Assembly: GCA_028015205.1 (NCBI GenBank)
Contig: CM051520.1
Span: 65,480,694-65,544,693, forward strand
Direction of reading: 5' to 3'
Length of the DNA stretch: 64,000 bases
Origin: Mytilisepta virgata
Lineage: Eukaryota; Mollusca; Bivalvia; Mytilida; Mytilidae
Within the stretch, counting starts at the first letter, position 1; each line of letters starts with the position of its first letter. The notes beneath the pieces are model-generated. The model was not told the origin of the DNA, searched no databases, and saw only the letters and a program-made list of their open reading frames with translations. The translations under genes were made by a program, and so were the position numbers. Below are positions 1-12,400 of the stretch, in pieces.

Positions 1-300
1 AAGAAAACAAACAGTCTACATGTCCATCTATACATGAAAGATCACTATTATTGTGTTCGTACAGAACACTATGCTGTATGTCAAAATTGAAAAATTACAT
101 CATAATATGAATCATAATATTTATTATTACCACAACTGATTGGATGCCTCTACCGGGTAATTGCAAGTCTGGGAGTGTACTTGAGCTATCAGTACCATAA
201 TTGATAATGACGGTAAATGATAAATTGATCCAAGAGGTATAAACAGGAGGTTCTTAGACACATGTTGGATACATTATTTCCCAGTTGATAGAACAGAGAA

Positions 301-356
301 TGGAAATGGTGAATGTGTCAAAGAGACAACAGCCCGACCAAAGAGCAGAAAACAGC
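301..356 (+). repeat. Dispersed repeat fragment, copy 1 of 2
   Basis: The stretch TGGAAATGGTGAATGTGTCA followed by an AAGAGACAAC...CCAAAGAGCAGAAAACAG segment recurs with few differences at 60,425-60,482. The shared core is about 55 bp. I infer it is a fragment of a high-copy bivalve repeat. No coding function is implied, although an open frame runs through it. Confidence 0.6.
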
Positions 357-3300
357 TTACATATTTATATTGTGTGTTCAACGTCTATGGGTATGTATTG
401 TTTCCAAAGATTGTCGATATATGAGTATCGACGTCGTTGCCATTACTTCGCATAGAACATCCGGGACCTTGGAAATAATCACGTGGTTTATTACGGTTCT
501 GAAACCTTCATTGATGTATTGCGATAATAGAATGAACGTTATATTTCAAAAATTAATTTTATTATATAAAATGTTAGTTTTGTGAAAACTAAAGTGATGA
601 TTAATTTTACCCCCCTATGGCAAAGTTGACTGACCTGGATATTGGCTACAATGTTTAGGTCTGTTTGATTGTATTGTTCAAGAGGTTTTGGTGGTTTTTA
701 TTGTTGTTTTGTTATTTTTTGGCATTCTTATGGTGTGGCAACGAACGCGCCTGTAGAATTGAATCTAGAAATGCGCATTGTAAGTAATGAATTTAGAATC
801 TGACTTCATATCAATGATTGGTATTGAGTTTTGAAAGGTACCCCATTTGAACATTCTACAAACTTGCTCGGTATAATTTCATGGCTGAAGCACCTTCTCG
901 AATTCTTGTTTCTTTTTTTTTCCCTTCATCCATTTTTATTTTCTGGGTAAAACACTTAATATAAAATATAAAATAACGACGTTTTCTTGTTTTCGTGTAA
1001 AATCGTTTTAAATTTGTCCAAAAAATAGTACAAAGGTTTGAAATCCATTAAATTCATAATTATGACCAAGGATTATAAACGAATGAAATATTGCTGTAAA
1101 AAAACATGGACAGTGCCAACGAATTACAGGAGGTAGATAAGTGAACTTACCTGTAATTCTATCAAAATTTAGTTTCTTTCAGTTTACTGTCTGAAATAAC
1201 TATAAATACAAAGCGCAGATGTTTTCTTATTTCCAGAAGCCAATGAAAACTTGATGTGTATTAAGAATAAGCTCCCGAGAAACACCCACTTGACAGATGT
1301 TTGGTTCCCTTGATAATGGGCTAATTGATTGCGCAATTTCAAAACAATATCTTCGAGACAAAATCCTGTTGTCCCGTCTTCTTGTTTATTTATATGATGA
1401 CCGATTTTTTTCTTCTGTAAAACATGTAAATGTACGTTAATGCAGGATTCCTGTGTTGAAGTCCGTCTGCGTTTACATTCACAAATCATATTTTTTCATC
1501 AAAATTGCAAAATAAACTCTGATCCCAAATTCCGTTGTATAAAATTTGTATATTTAAGCAAATTCTAGAACATCGATTACCAAAATACTGATATTATACA
1601 ATACGTTAACTTTAAAAATAATGGCTTTGTTCTCAGTTAACAAAGCTGAACTTGCAATTAATATTTATCATGTTGTAGCAGAGTAGACATTGAAAATGTA
1701 ATGAGAAGCATAATTTTTTTTCTCTTAATAGGAGCTTGGTTAAAAGGGTTGACTTTATAAGAATTTATCGTTCAAAAGTTTAAAATAAGCGTTTTCGTCT
1801 GTTCATAGTTTTATGACAGAATTTTTTTAATCTTAATATACAGGGGTGTATAAAATGTCAATGAGACAACAGCTCTGCAATGGGACTATAAAAATAATAA
1901 AAGAGCTTTTGGCACAGCCAATCAAACAGGGCTTGTGACCACACTGTTTACCAAGCTTATAGTGGCCCCATATGAACAAACTGTGAAGACATTCAGCCAA
2001 AGCTAAAAATAAAATGTCTGAAATAAAAACAACACTTAAAGTATACATGAACAACACTAAGAAACGTATAACCACTGACAAATGCTCCTGACTTTGTACA
2101 GGTTCAGAAAAATGTGGCCGGGATAAATTGGTTAAATAAATATTTAACTCTCCCCCTTCCACCTGCGGCAGTGGTAGGACACGTAAACAAAGATAGAAAA
2201 ACGGTATAAATCAGTAAATACCAACATCTAACTCAATCAGTATGGCACTTGAAACGAAATGATGTTTTTAAAGATTCAAATTATATCTACTAGTATCCTT
2301 TTTCAATAGTGTGGTTATAATTAGATTCATTGAATTATTTTGAAACTTCAAAGCTTTCTTAACAACATTGCAAGAAAAATCAGGATGAAGTTGATGCGAA
2401 TATGGTATACAAAACGTTTAATTATTTCCTTAGGAAACAAAGGACGAAACATTTTTGAATTTTTCGGTAATTAATGAATAAATGGTCCAATTACATGACC
2501 TCCAGATATCTTACACGGGTTTCAAAATGGAATTTCTCTAACTATTAAAGGCTCCAAAAGGACAGAAATTTATTGTAGGACTGTTTTGGTATTTGCTCAC
2601 GTCCTTCTATAATGTATTGGGTACCAGTTCAATATTATACGTACATGACGTGTTTACTATTTGGTCACATCAACTGTCCAAAGGTATTAGGTATCAGTTT
2701 AGTGTAAACGTAAATGACAAGTGTGAAATATACATGTCCTATTTAGTACCAAAATAAACATCATATAACAGCCATGTCAGTTATGTCTGTTAATAAACAA
2801 TACTTAACCTTTACAAAGAAATTATTGTGACTAGAGTTGCATAATCAGTGGAAATTTTACAATTAGGACTTCCCTTGTTTTGATTCGTCTGTAGGTATAT
2901 CGCCTCATACTTTGGTATTGTTCTTAAGAATCATATTGCAATAAACACAAAATTTCCTTCATTTGTTTTTTTTTTTGTTTTTGTTTTTTTTTCTTCGTAA
3001 GATTTTGTCGTGGCCTTCACCTATCAAGAACGAGAATTGTTTGTTATATATATCCTTATCATCAATTAACGTCAGAAGAAAGGAGGGTATATGGTACATT
3101 CCTGGACACCAGCTAACATTATCTAATGATTGGACAATATTTGATTTCGTTTAAGTACAAAGATATGAATATTTTGCATAATTATATAATCTGGACTTTA
3201 ACAACACATGGGTCCGGTTTCATACACTTCTCAAATTGCGATTTTCATCAAGAACCTAAGTATTTTGTCAAATTTGGAATTTCCAGCTACATGTATCTGA

Positions 3301-3460
3301 TTGGTTAATATTTGAGTTGAGGATACGTTGATGAAATCTCCAATTTGAGATGTTTTATGAAATCCAGTCGTACATTTTGTACTTGCAGCAGTCAAGAATA
3401 TGGTAAACCATCTTGCAGCATACATTGTAACTGGTGCCGGATAAAGGATGCCAATAAGTT

Positions 3461-3810
3461 TATTGACTAACAGTAGCATATAAGCCTAAATATGATAAAA
3501 CCTGTCACTACAATACAAAATGTCAAATACCGCCAATACAATGGTTTGTCAATAAAGGATCATATTGGAATAGTCAATATGACATATTGGCTAGTCAGTA
3601 AAGGTATAATTGCGCAAAGTTTTCCATACTGGCTTAGTTATTGGTCCTTGGCTGGCCATATTGTACTTCGGCTTCGCCCTCAAATATGACTTGCCTCGGA
3701 CCAATAACTAAGCCAATATGGAAAACTTCGGCTTCGCCTCAGTCCAATATGGCTTACCTCGGACCAATAACTAAGCCAATATGGAATACCTTACGCAGTA
3801 ATACTATAGT
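3461..3810. repeat. Dispersed repeat with internal inverted and 63-bp tandem units
   Basis: Bases 3,621-3,648 are close to the reverse complement of 3,698-3,724, and the latter recurs at 3,761-3,786, giving a tandem period of 63 bp. A second, shorter copy of the whole element is at about 30,785-31,140. Both copies share the left part (ATAAGCCTAAAYATGATRAAACC) and the right part (TCGGRYCAATAACTAAGCC). It looks like a non-autonomous, foldback-type element. Confidence 0.6.
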
Positions 3811-5598
3811 AAAAGTTTCACAAGACCAAACTCCAGACAAGATGAATGCGTAAGAACACTAATATAGTAAACAAAGACACAACCAAAGGAGTAAATAATA
3901 TATAACCAACCAAAGAGAATCAGAATAATAAGAAACGCCATTTGTCTAAATTTATACACAGTAACGTTGGTATTATATAATGCTTTTCTGTTGATTTTAA
4001 TGGATTAAAGCTACTGCAGTCACTACCAACTAACTTTTTTTATTAGTATTTTGTTCCTCAAATAGAAGTTCATATTTTAAAATTGACTGTTATTTTTTTT
4101 AAAACTAAGAAGTATCTATCTCATTTAATTACTTCCATGTGGTTTTGTGGTCATTTTGACATTTAGCCACACTGCACCACTATAGATTTTCTGCTTTAAG
4201 TGCTCTTTTGGTTTTAATCCAAAAAACTCACTTGGTTGAAATGCTCAATATTTGTATTTAATCTGGTATTAAAAGAGTATTTCGTATCAATAAACTGATC
4301 AATACATATTTCATGATACCATATTTGATACACAAGATGTGTGCATATTTCGTTGAATTAATACTAGTTTAGTTTAGGCGTCGCAAATTTGATCCCCGAA
4401 ATTTTCGTCCCAAATTACAACTGGTCATTTGTGCTTGAAAATAACCAAATTTATTTACTAGTAATTAAAATATTGTAGAGCAGATAATCAAACCTATCGA
4501 AGGACACAGTATATACATGTGTTGTTATATTTTGACAAAGTGACTTTTATATATCAGTTTAACGCCTAGTTTATGGCCTACCCGATTTCAATGAACACGA
4601 TATCATTCACCTTTTTCCACAGAACAACTGCAACAAATTTCTAAGACAGGATAATTTTCAATGTTAAAATCATCTCTGAGAAAATCTTAGGGTCGTAATC
4701 ACAATTTCTGAAGATGTTTAGTTAGATTTCACATCTTGGTGGAATTGAAACTTCGACTTACCAACTCTACCAACTTTTCCTGACTATATTACAATAAGAC
4801 TGGCTCCTTTAACGAAGCAGCGCATACTTACTCTCCAAGAGCACTGAAAATTCACATTGTAATAGTGTTTTTGTTTTAGTTTTGTCTTGTTATCTCTTTT
4901 GTTTATGATAGCTTTTGTGTTATGTTTGTGTTCTGTGCTCTTTTTGTTATTTTTTGTCCGTGATAATTTTTTTTTTTTTTTTTTTTTTTGGGGGGGGGGG
5001 TTGTTTGATTGGTATGTTATTATTGACCCTTGCTGTCATCAATTATGTTGTTTATTGATCTCTAAAGTACTTCACGAGTTGCCTTTCGATTTTGATCTGA
5101 TGGATTTTGCTTTCTGTTTTGTTTTCTCCGTATTGGTTAGCTCATTTTCATGCCCATACATACATACCGGAAAATAGTCGATATCAATTAATGAATGCTT
5201 AAAATCTAACTAACTAAAAAATCCGGGTGTTGTGAAAAAATAATAATTTCCAAATTTTTATCTAAATATATATGTTGTGTTAGACAGATTAATTTTAAAA
5301 CTTTTGTCACATATATCTTTTTACCAAGTTTCTAAACATTATCCCTTATTCCTGCGTTGTTCGGCATTGTCTAAATAACTTTCCAGACATTGTTTATGGC
5401 TGTACCTATACATTGCGCAATTGTTCGAACGTAATTACATGTACATGTACCTAACCATTACTCCGGGTTCAAAGTTTTATTTAGATAAATTAGATAAATA
5501 AGTAATTAGAACTCTACGGAATGTCCTGTTCAGGAAATTACCTTGACATTCAAAACATCAAGATTTTCTTCTTATTGGACGAATTGAAACAGATGAAA

Positions 5599-5638
5599 TT
5601 ATCAGATAACCTTATCAGCCATTAGAGCGGCATAAAAG
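5599..5638 (+). promoter_or_regulatory. Putative core promoter: GATA motif cluster and TATA-like box
   Basis: Three GATA-factor motifs lie within 18 bp: TTATC at 5,599-5,603, AGATAA at 5,604-5,609 and TTATC at 5,612-5,616. A TATA-like CATAAAAG follows at 5,631-5,638. The start codon of the Ly6-SRCR-propeller gene is at 5,697, which leaves room for a transcription start near 5,660 and a short 5' UTR. The motifs are read directly; their use is inferred. Confidence 0.4.
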
Positions 5639-5696
5639 CGGCAGTTTACGGCTCATTTCAATCAAACCATAGAAATATACTTGAAGATAAATACAA

Positions 5697-8600
5697 ATGA
5701 AGGTTTTACAAATATCTGTTTTTCTCTGTGGTAAGTTTTGTTGCTTTTAAATGTTGTATCATCTGGCTGATTTATATATTTTGTCATGTTTACTTTTGCC
5801 TTTCCATAAACAGTTTCATTTTCAACGCGTATTTTCACTTGCTGAGGTAAAGAATAAAAAGTATATATCTTGTAAATTTCTTGGATGTTAATTAGGTAGA
5901 TCATAAATAATACATTGAGCATCTTTTTCGGGCATCTTGCAAATTTGTATGTAAATAGATATTTTCAACGAGCAACTAGTACTAGATATAATGTAAAATT
6001 TATATCACAAGTTTATTTCAATAAAACAATTGACAAAAATGCATAAATAGCAACTTACGAAATTTTATTCTAAAAAAAACTCTTTTCAGGGGAGATAATT
6101 GGCGGAAATTTTTCTAATGAAATATAATGGAAATTCTAGTTTTTTGGAAATAGCAAGAAAAAATGAACTGTGACCCCAATTTTTCTTTTAAGAATATGAA
6201 AGCACAGTTAAATTGTTCTTTTCACAATTTTATAAGAAATTCTATCTGCCAGTTTTTTTATTGTACGAGAAATTTGAATTTTCCCTATATAATCTATATC
6301 AGATTTACCAACATTAAGACTCAATTATCTCAAAATCAAGAACGGAGACCTTTGTTTTAAAATATAAATTTCAAAGTATATCCATCCAACATCCTGCCAG
6401 GAAATAATTAGGAAAATCTATCTGCTAAAAATATTAGTATTGATCAACCCGAATCAAAACCTGTGTACGGTACATTGAGATAGTCTCTCCTAAACGATTT
6501 ATTTTATAAAAGTCATTAGTCATGTTAGTGCACGTTTCTTATTCATATTTACAAAGCCCAGATCTATTTGTCTCGTTTGCTTGTATGACTGTAAATTCGT
6601 ATTAAACTATTGTTATTAATGTGATTTATATGCTAGCTTTAACAAAATTTCACCAAAACAAAATACACAGTGCGTGTTTTAATTTCCAGAACCAACAAAA
6701 TCACTAGAAATTACTAGAAAGATTCCTCATTTTGAATACAATTGCAGTATACTCCCTTTCAAATTGAGATCTTTCAGTGAATTTCACGCAATTTGAATTT
6801 TATTTGCAAGATAATTAGCACAGCCTTACGTTCATAATTATGTAATCTTCTCTCATAAAAGATAAATTCATAATTCAAAATTGTATAATGAATCTTTTAA
6901 AACAAGCCATGAAGGAAGGACTATGGATTTACATGTATTAGTAATTAAAGTAATAATCTGCAATGATGTTATGTTTATTATATATATACTAATCCTGTAA
7001 GTTTATCTAAAATAACAGTCGAGGAACAGCCATAGAATATATGTATACTTCAATGATATTTGATTCTATAGGACTAGCAATTGTCATTCCGTACCCTGAA
7101 GATAAAGAAAATTACACCGAAAGAAGGAACAAAAAGGAAAAGAGAAGCACAAAAGGTATACATGTTTTGTTTTGCTTTGTTTTTTAATCATTTCTTCAGG
7201 CCTTTTAAATTCTTAGTAAATACTTAAGTTAATTACCTTAGTCTCATAAAAAACTGACAATTTCCTCCAATCATCGGCCAGGGCATTTACCCTCAACACT
7301 ATAAAGTGATTTGCGGGTGTCCCTGTTTAGATTTAGAGATCCAAGATAACTGGGATATCCTTTACTTATTTTTTTAAATCCTGATCCGGTTCAGTGGTTT
7401 ATATAAATGAACTATTCCTTTTGTACAAGACAAGGCATAGCTTATTTGTTTATTATTATTTCGTGGGTTTACGGAAAAGATTTTGCATATTAAATTATTA
7501 ACATGTACATGTAATACAATAATGGAATACTATAGAGGTCAAAAGTAGATAGCAGTTTTCCTATTGCAGTTTGTAACTTTAAGTCACATTAAAAGGCCTT
7601 CATTTACATATTTTAGTGACTGGTCCCAGATGTTACAGCTGTTCCAACATTGCAGATCCGAACCAGTGTACTCAAACAGTCCAGTGTAACATAGACGAGG
7701 TACATTTTGCTTTGTTTTTACATGTACATTTTACATTGTACATAAAAATGATATGTCATATGATTTGAAGTGTGCGTATGACTAAATTTTTAAAATCGAT
7801 GAACGTTTTCTTTGTCGAAAATACAGTGAATAGGAATATCAGTTAATAGAGATTTTCGAAATACAGATAAAAATGTTATTCCGGATATTTATGTCTTCTA
7901 TTTTTCATGATTTGTTATCTTATATTCCTTGCAATCCTTCGTAAATCTTTCAAAAATATTGATAAAAATATATTCTCGTGCTGATATTTCGTCATTTATG
8001 GGGGTATACCAAACACATACACGTACACCTATCTCGTATGTATTGTGAACGGTCATCGATTTGATCGACATATCGAAAGCTGTGTTGTCTTGACCAACCT
8101 CAATTTGAATATTTTGGTTATAGGTCGTGGTGAATATAACATGTTTAACAAGGCCAAAATTGTATCTTTATATATTTTTTGATAGTACTGCAAAGAAGCT
8201 GTGGTTCCTGGCAGTAACCCAGCGAGATATAACCAAGGGTGTGAAAAAGTTTTGGTAAGAAATGTTTTAAGTAACAAGTAAGCGAATGCCTTCAAACGTG
8301 TCTATCTTGTTATCATCAAAAACAATTTTAATCGAATACTTCAAAGTGGATGCCTTCAGCGCGTCAGTTTACCAAAACAATATAACCCCTGAGTCTATAC
8401 CGCTGCTGGTGGACTCCAAGTCTTTAAGGGAATTTCCCGTTCTGTTGCAAGTGTTTCGATACTAGCCCGAAATTGATATTTTAAATTAACTGTTCCAAAC
8501 ATGTTAAATTTTGTGCACAGCTCTGTCCTTATCAACCTTTCGGTCATTTTCGTATTTTTAAATTTGCTCTTCAATCGTTTGGATTATTGTTTTGCTTTTC

Positions 8601-9438
8601 GACATTTTATGCGTTGATCACAACTGCCAGTCGTAAATCGACTAAATGTGCACATCTTGTGCATTAAAATTTGTATCAAAGAATTTACTTTATTTGTTTT
8701 GATTATCATAACAATTAGCGATAAGCTTGATTTTATATTCTTACTATAGACATGAATTATGTCTTTATCCAAAATTTCTCAGTACCCATGATTGTCTTCA
8801 TTTACAAATACAAATACAAATAAAAATGTTTTTATTTTCCAAATTGTAGAGCCTATGTACATGTAGAGCAGTATAATCATCTTTTAATTACCAAATACAG
8901 AACATAATTAACATGATAAAATGGAATGATTGACAATGATTGGTTTGATTGGTTAAGACACAAGATAATAAATTACATGTAACTGCCTTAAGTTCTTCTT
9001 AATTGCTTTTTAAACATAAATAAAAACAAACTTGCCGTTTATTTTTATTTGATACAAAATATCCTAATTGTCACTTGTGGAAAAATTTAGTATCAAACAA
9101 ATATATGTAAAAGTGTTGTCTACTTTTATAATATCATGTCCACTTTTATTATAATATCATGTCCACTTTATTATAATAAAACATTCTTTGGTTTCACTTT
9201 CGACGACTTACAGAAAATTTCTGATTATGACGATTATCATTAGCCCAAGAAAAATCATACAACTTTTACTGTTCCGTTTTGTTATAGACATGCGCAGGAA
9301 TTGACCAAGGTGTTATCATTGGAAAACGGCATACCAATACCAGATCTATTGATGGAAATCGGAAAAGACAGACAAATTCAAATTGCAACAGGTGTTGTTC
9401 CAGTCACTTGTGTAACTACAACCTTTGTAATATTGATA
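5697..9438 (+). CDS. Exons 1-5: signal peptide and Ly6/uPAR-like (three-finger) domain
   Basis: Exon 1 encodes [11 protein letters not shown] and exon 2 continues [10 protein letters not shown], together a typical short hydrophobic signal peptide. A basic stretch [11 protein letters not shown] follows, with a possible proprotein-convertase site at KEKR. Exons 3-5 give CYSC, then NQC, VQC, EYC, QGC, LTC and finally [11 protein letters not shown]. The paired CC with LCN close behind is the C-terminal signature of LU (Ly6/uPAR) domains. About 12 cysteines fall in 100 residues, slightly more than a standard 10-Cys LU domain. Phases 1,1,0,0,1 join without a stop. The start is the only ATG that joins in phase to exon 2 and follows the TATA/GATA promoter. 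Exons 1 and 2 are the least certain because they are short. Confidence 0.7.
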
Positions 9439-12400
9439 GTAAGTCACATTTTATAAATTTTAAGATTTCTTATTTGCAACTTGTTGTCAATGAATATTTC
9501 AAAACTTAACAACTAATGAAAATCGTCATTAGAATGCACAAAATATATGAACAATGAAAATGAGAAAAAAAAACACAAAATAAAAACAACAGAAGGTTTA
9601 TGAATGTAGTCTTACTAAGTACACATAGTCAACAACAGTAGGTTTAAACTGACTTTATGAGTACCAATATATAAACTTCATCCTGACTATTGCTTTATAA
9701 ACAATAATAGATCCAGCTGTCACACCAACCGTCCCTGGTAATCATGCTGTATACGCCAGGCTTGTCGGAGGACGTAACCCGTATGAAGGTCGTGTCGAAG
9801 TTTTTCATTCTACTTCTTGGGGATCCATATGTGACGACGGTTGGAACGGTGTCAATGCAGGAGTTATTTGTGGGATGTTAGGATATAGTCGGTAGGTTTT
9901 TCTTTTAACTTTTTCTTTTTATTAATAAATGATGTAGAATATTATAGCTATATAGAGAGATGTAATTCATTTTGTACTCTCAACGGCCAGATGTTTCAGA
10001 AGGAAAATTCTATTCCATTTTTTCCATTTTCCGCAATGTATATACATGTATGTAATATTCTACGAACGAAAGTACTGTCCGGAAAAGTTGCTTTGTTCAA
10101 ATTAACAGATTTGTTTGTTATTCTGAAAATATTTTTTATTTTTCAGCTGTGTTTAGCCTCACTAAAATTTATTTTATACATGAACAAATATAATGTAAAA
10201 TCATGTACTCACTCTTTCAGCGAAGGATCGGGCGGGGTATCTGGTGCCGCATTCGGAAGCGCTCCATCAAGTACACATATTTGGATGGATAATGTCAATT
10301 GTACAGGATACGAAAATAACATTGCTGAATGTAAATTCAATGGCTGGGGTGTTAATGACTGTTCCCATGGCGAAGATGCTGGTGTGGAATGTTCCTCTGG
10401 TACGGACTGTCACTTTTCAATGATTCATTCATAAACTTAAAAAAACCTCTATATAGATAACATTTTTCATTCCAACTTTTCTTTGTAAAAGACATTACCT
10501 TAACCCTTAAATCGATAATAGCTTTGGTAAAATTCTTAATGCTATATATCCTGTAAAGAAGTAGGGCTACTTTCCCCTGTATTTTTTTCACTCATAACTA
10601 TTTATTTTTTAATCTTACATGTTTACCTACTTTTTATGGTTAATAATTGTATGCAATGCATTTTTATGTAAACAAAACAAGATTTTTCCTAATCATTGAT
10701 AAGTTCAAGTTTTCTACCCCAAAAGATCGTGTATAATAGGATATTTGGGTCAATTTGTATCACACTTTTAGCGCATCGAACTACGAAGCCAAAGGTCCCT
10801 AGTTCGATTCCCGTTCGGGATGAAAATTTCAGGGATCGGTCGAATTTGCGAGGATGGTCTAGATAAACGATGCTGGTTCGTCGGATGGGGACCAAAAATG
10901 ACTGTCCCATGTTAAGGGAGAGGTAACAACCTTAGCACGTTAAAGACTCCTCGGTAGATGTGGAAAAAGAGTAGGCTAAAATGCCGCTACAGAGGCCGCT
11001 CTCGCACTAGTATAAGTTGGTATAACTTGTTTCCCAATCCACTATAAATAAATAAGTTTTAACTAAATCTTTAGAGACCACCAGAGATTTGAAAGGTGAT
11101 AGGCGACTTGTTGAAAATGGCCCTACTCCTTTATCCTCAACCTCAAAATTTTCAAAACAATTACAATGTCAGACTAAAACTTCCCAAATCGTAGGGCGCG
11201 GAATACAATACCTTACTTTAAAGAGTCTTTAAAATCAAGAACTAAAACGTTACTTTTATGAAATTTAAATTATTTTAACTTTAACTTGAATCAAATCCTG
11301 AATATCAGTCATGTTGTCAATCTCAAATACTACTACATATATACATGTATGTGTGTATATTTGACTGTTCACTCGTGTGTAATTATAAAATTCTAACTTT
11401 CAGCAAGTCCAGAGGACAACATTATTTTCCTACTAGATATAAATGGAGATGGCCTGATATACAGAATGGATCTGTACACCCAGAGTTACGTCAGAATTCC
11501 AATAAATGTCTTGTACACACCAACAGCTATCGACTACAACGCCGTTGAAGGGAGAATCTATTTTGTAGACGGTAGACTTAAACAGATTGCTAGCATGCAT
11601 TTTTCCGGAAGTGATATAAGAGAGCTTAAGCAGCTTGATACAAGTACGTAGAAATTATCTTTTTAATACAAAAAAAAACGGAAAGTCCTCCTACCGATGT
11701 AGTAAGTCATAGTCAATATCTTCATCTTCAGGCGGAATTTATTACCGTACTTGTTTATAATGCACCTAAACATAATTCTTTAGTGCAAAGATTAAATCAA
11801 TCTTACTTAATTTTATTCATTCCCATATACATTATTGTTGTACTTGCCTGTAGATGCAGATCTCGAAAAGATTGAAGTTGATCCACTCAACCGAAAGATA
11901 TTCTATGCTGATACCGGAAACGATCAGATTGGTTCTTTAAATTTGGACGGAACAGGATTTTTAATTGTCGCAAAGAGTGAGTTAGATGAACCACGTGATG
12001 TTGTGACAGACCCGAGACACAGGTGGGGAAATTTGTTGAACCCAATATGATGTTTTTATTTTTCGATTTGCATAAAAATGGTTCATATTTGCATGATACT
12101 GCAAACAGCTAAATGACCTTGCTGAAAGCGGTCAGTTGGACGTCAAAACTCTAAATGAGTTGATTCCTTCATTATTACCTGCGGTTAAAATTTCAAATAC
12201 TGTGACCATGCTGTCAACCTTTTTTGTCCTTTTATTATAACATACATCATTCATTTGAAATAGAAAGGTAATTGCTTTTTCTGTTACAGAAAAGTTGACT
12301 TCACAATTCTATTGAAAACTTTGTTTTGTTGACGTATTATATTTATTTCTTTTTCTGACTATATTTTTCGTATTATTGTTTCTTTAGAACAATTTATTGG

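Larger units (their letters stand above)
1..5560. other. Intergenic, no gene seen
   Basis: AT-rich sequence with poly-T, poly-A and one poly-T/poly-G run near 4,970-5,000. The open frames here are short, low-complexity and match no family I know. A fragment of a dispersed repeat lies at 301-356 and a complex repeat at about 3,461-3,810; both are listed separately. Confidence 0.6.

Noticed and set aside
4887..5177. 96-codon Phe-rich open frame
   Set aside because: Created by poly-T and poly-G tracts; no splice or domain evidence.
10991..11035. Possible functional tRNA gene near 10.8 kb
   Set aside because: Only the 3' half with a B box is tRNA-like; no acceptor stem or complete cloverleaf could be formed, so a SINE remnant is the better reading.
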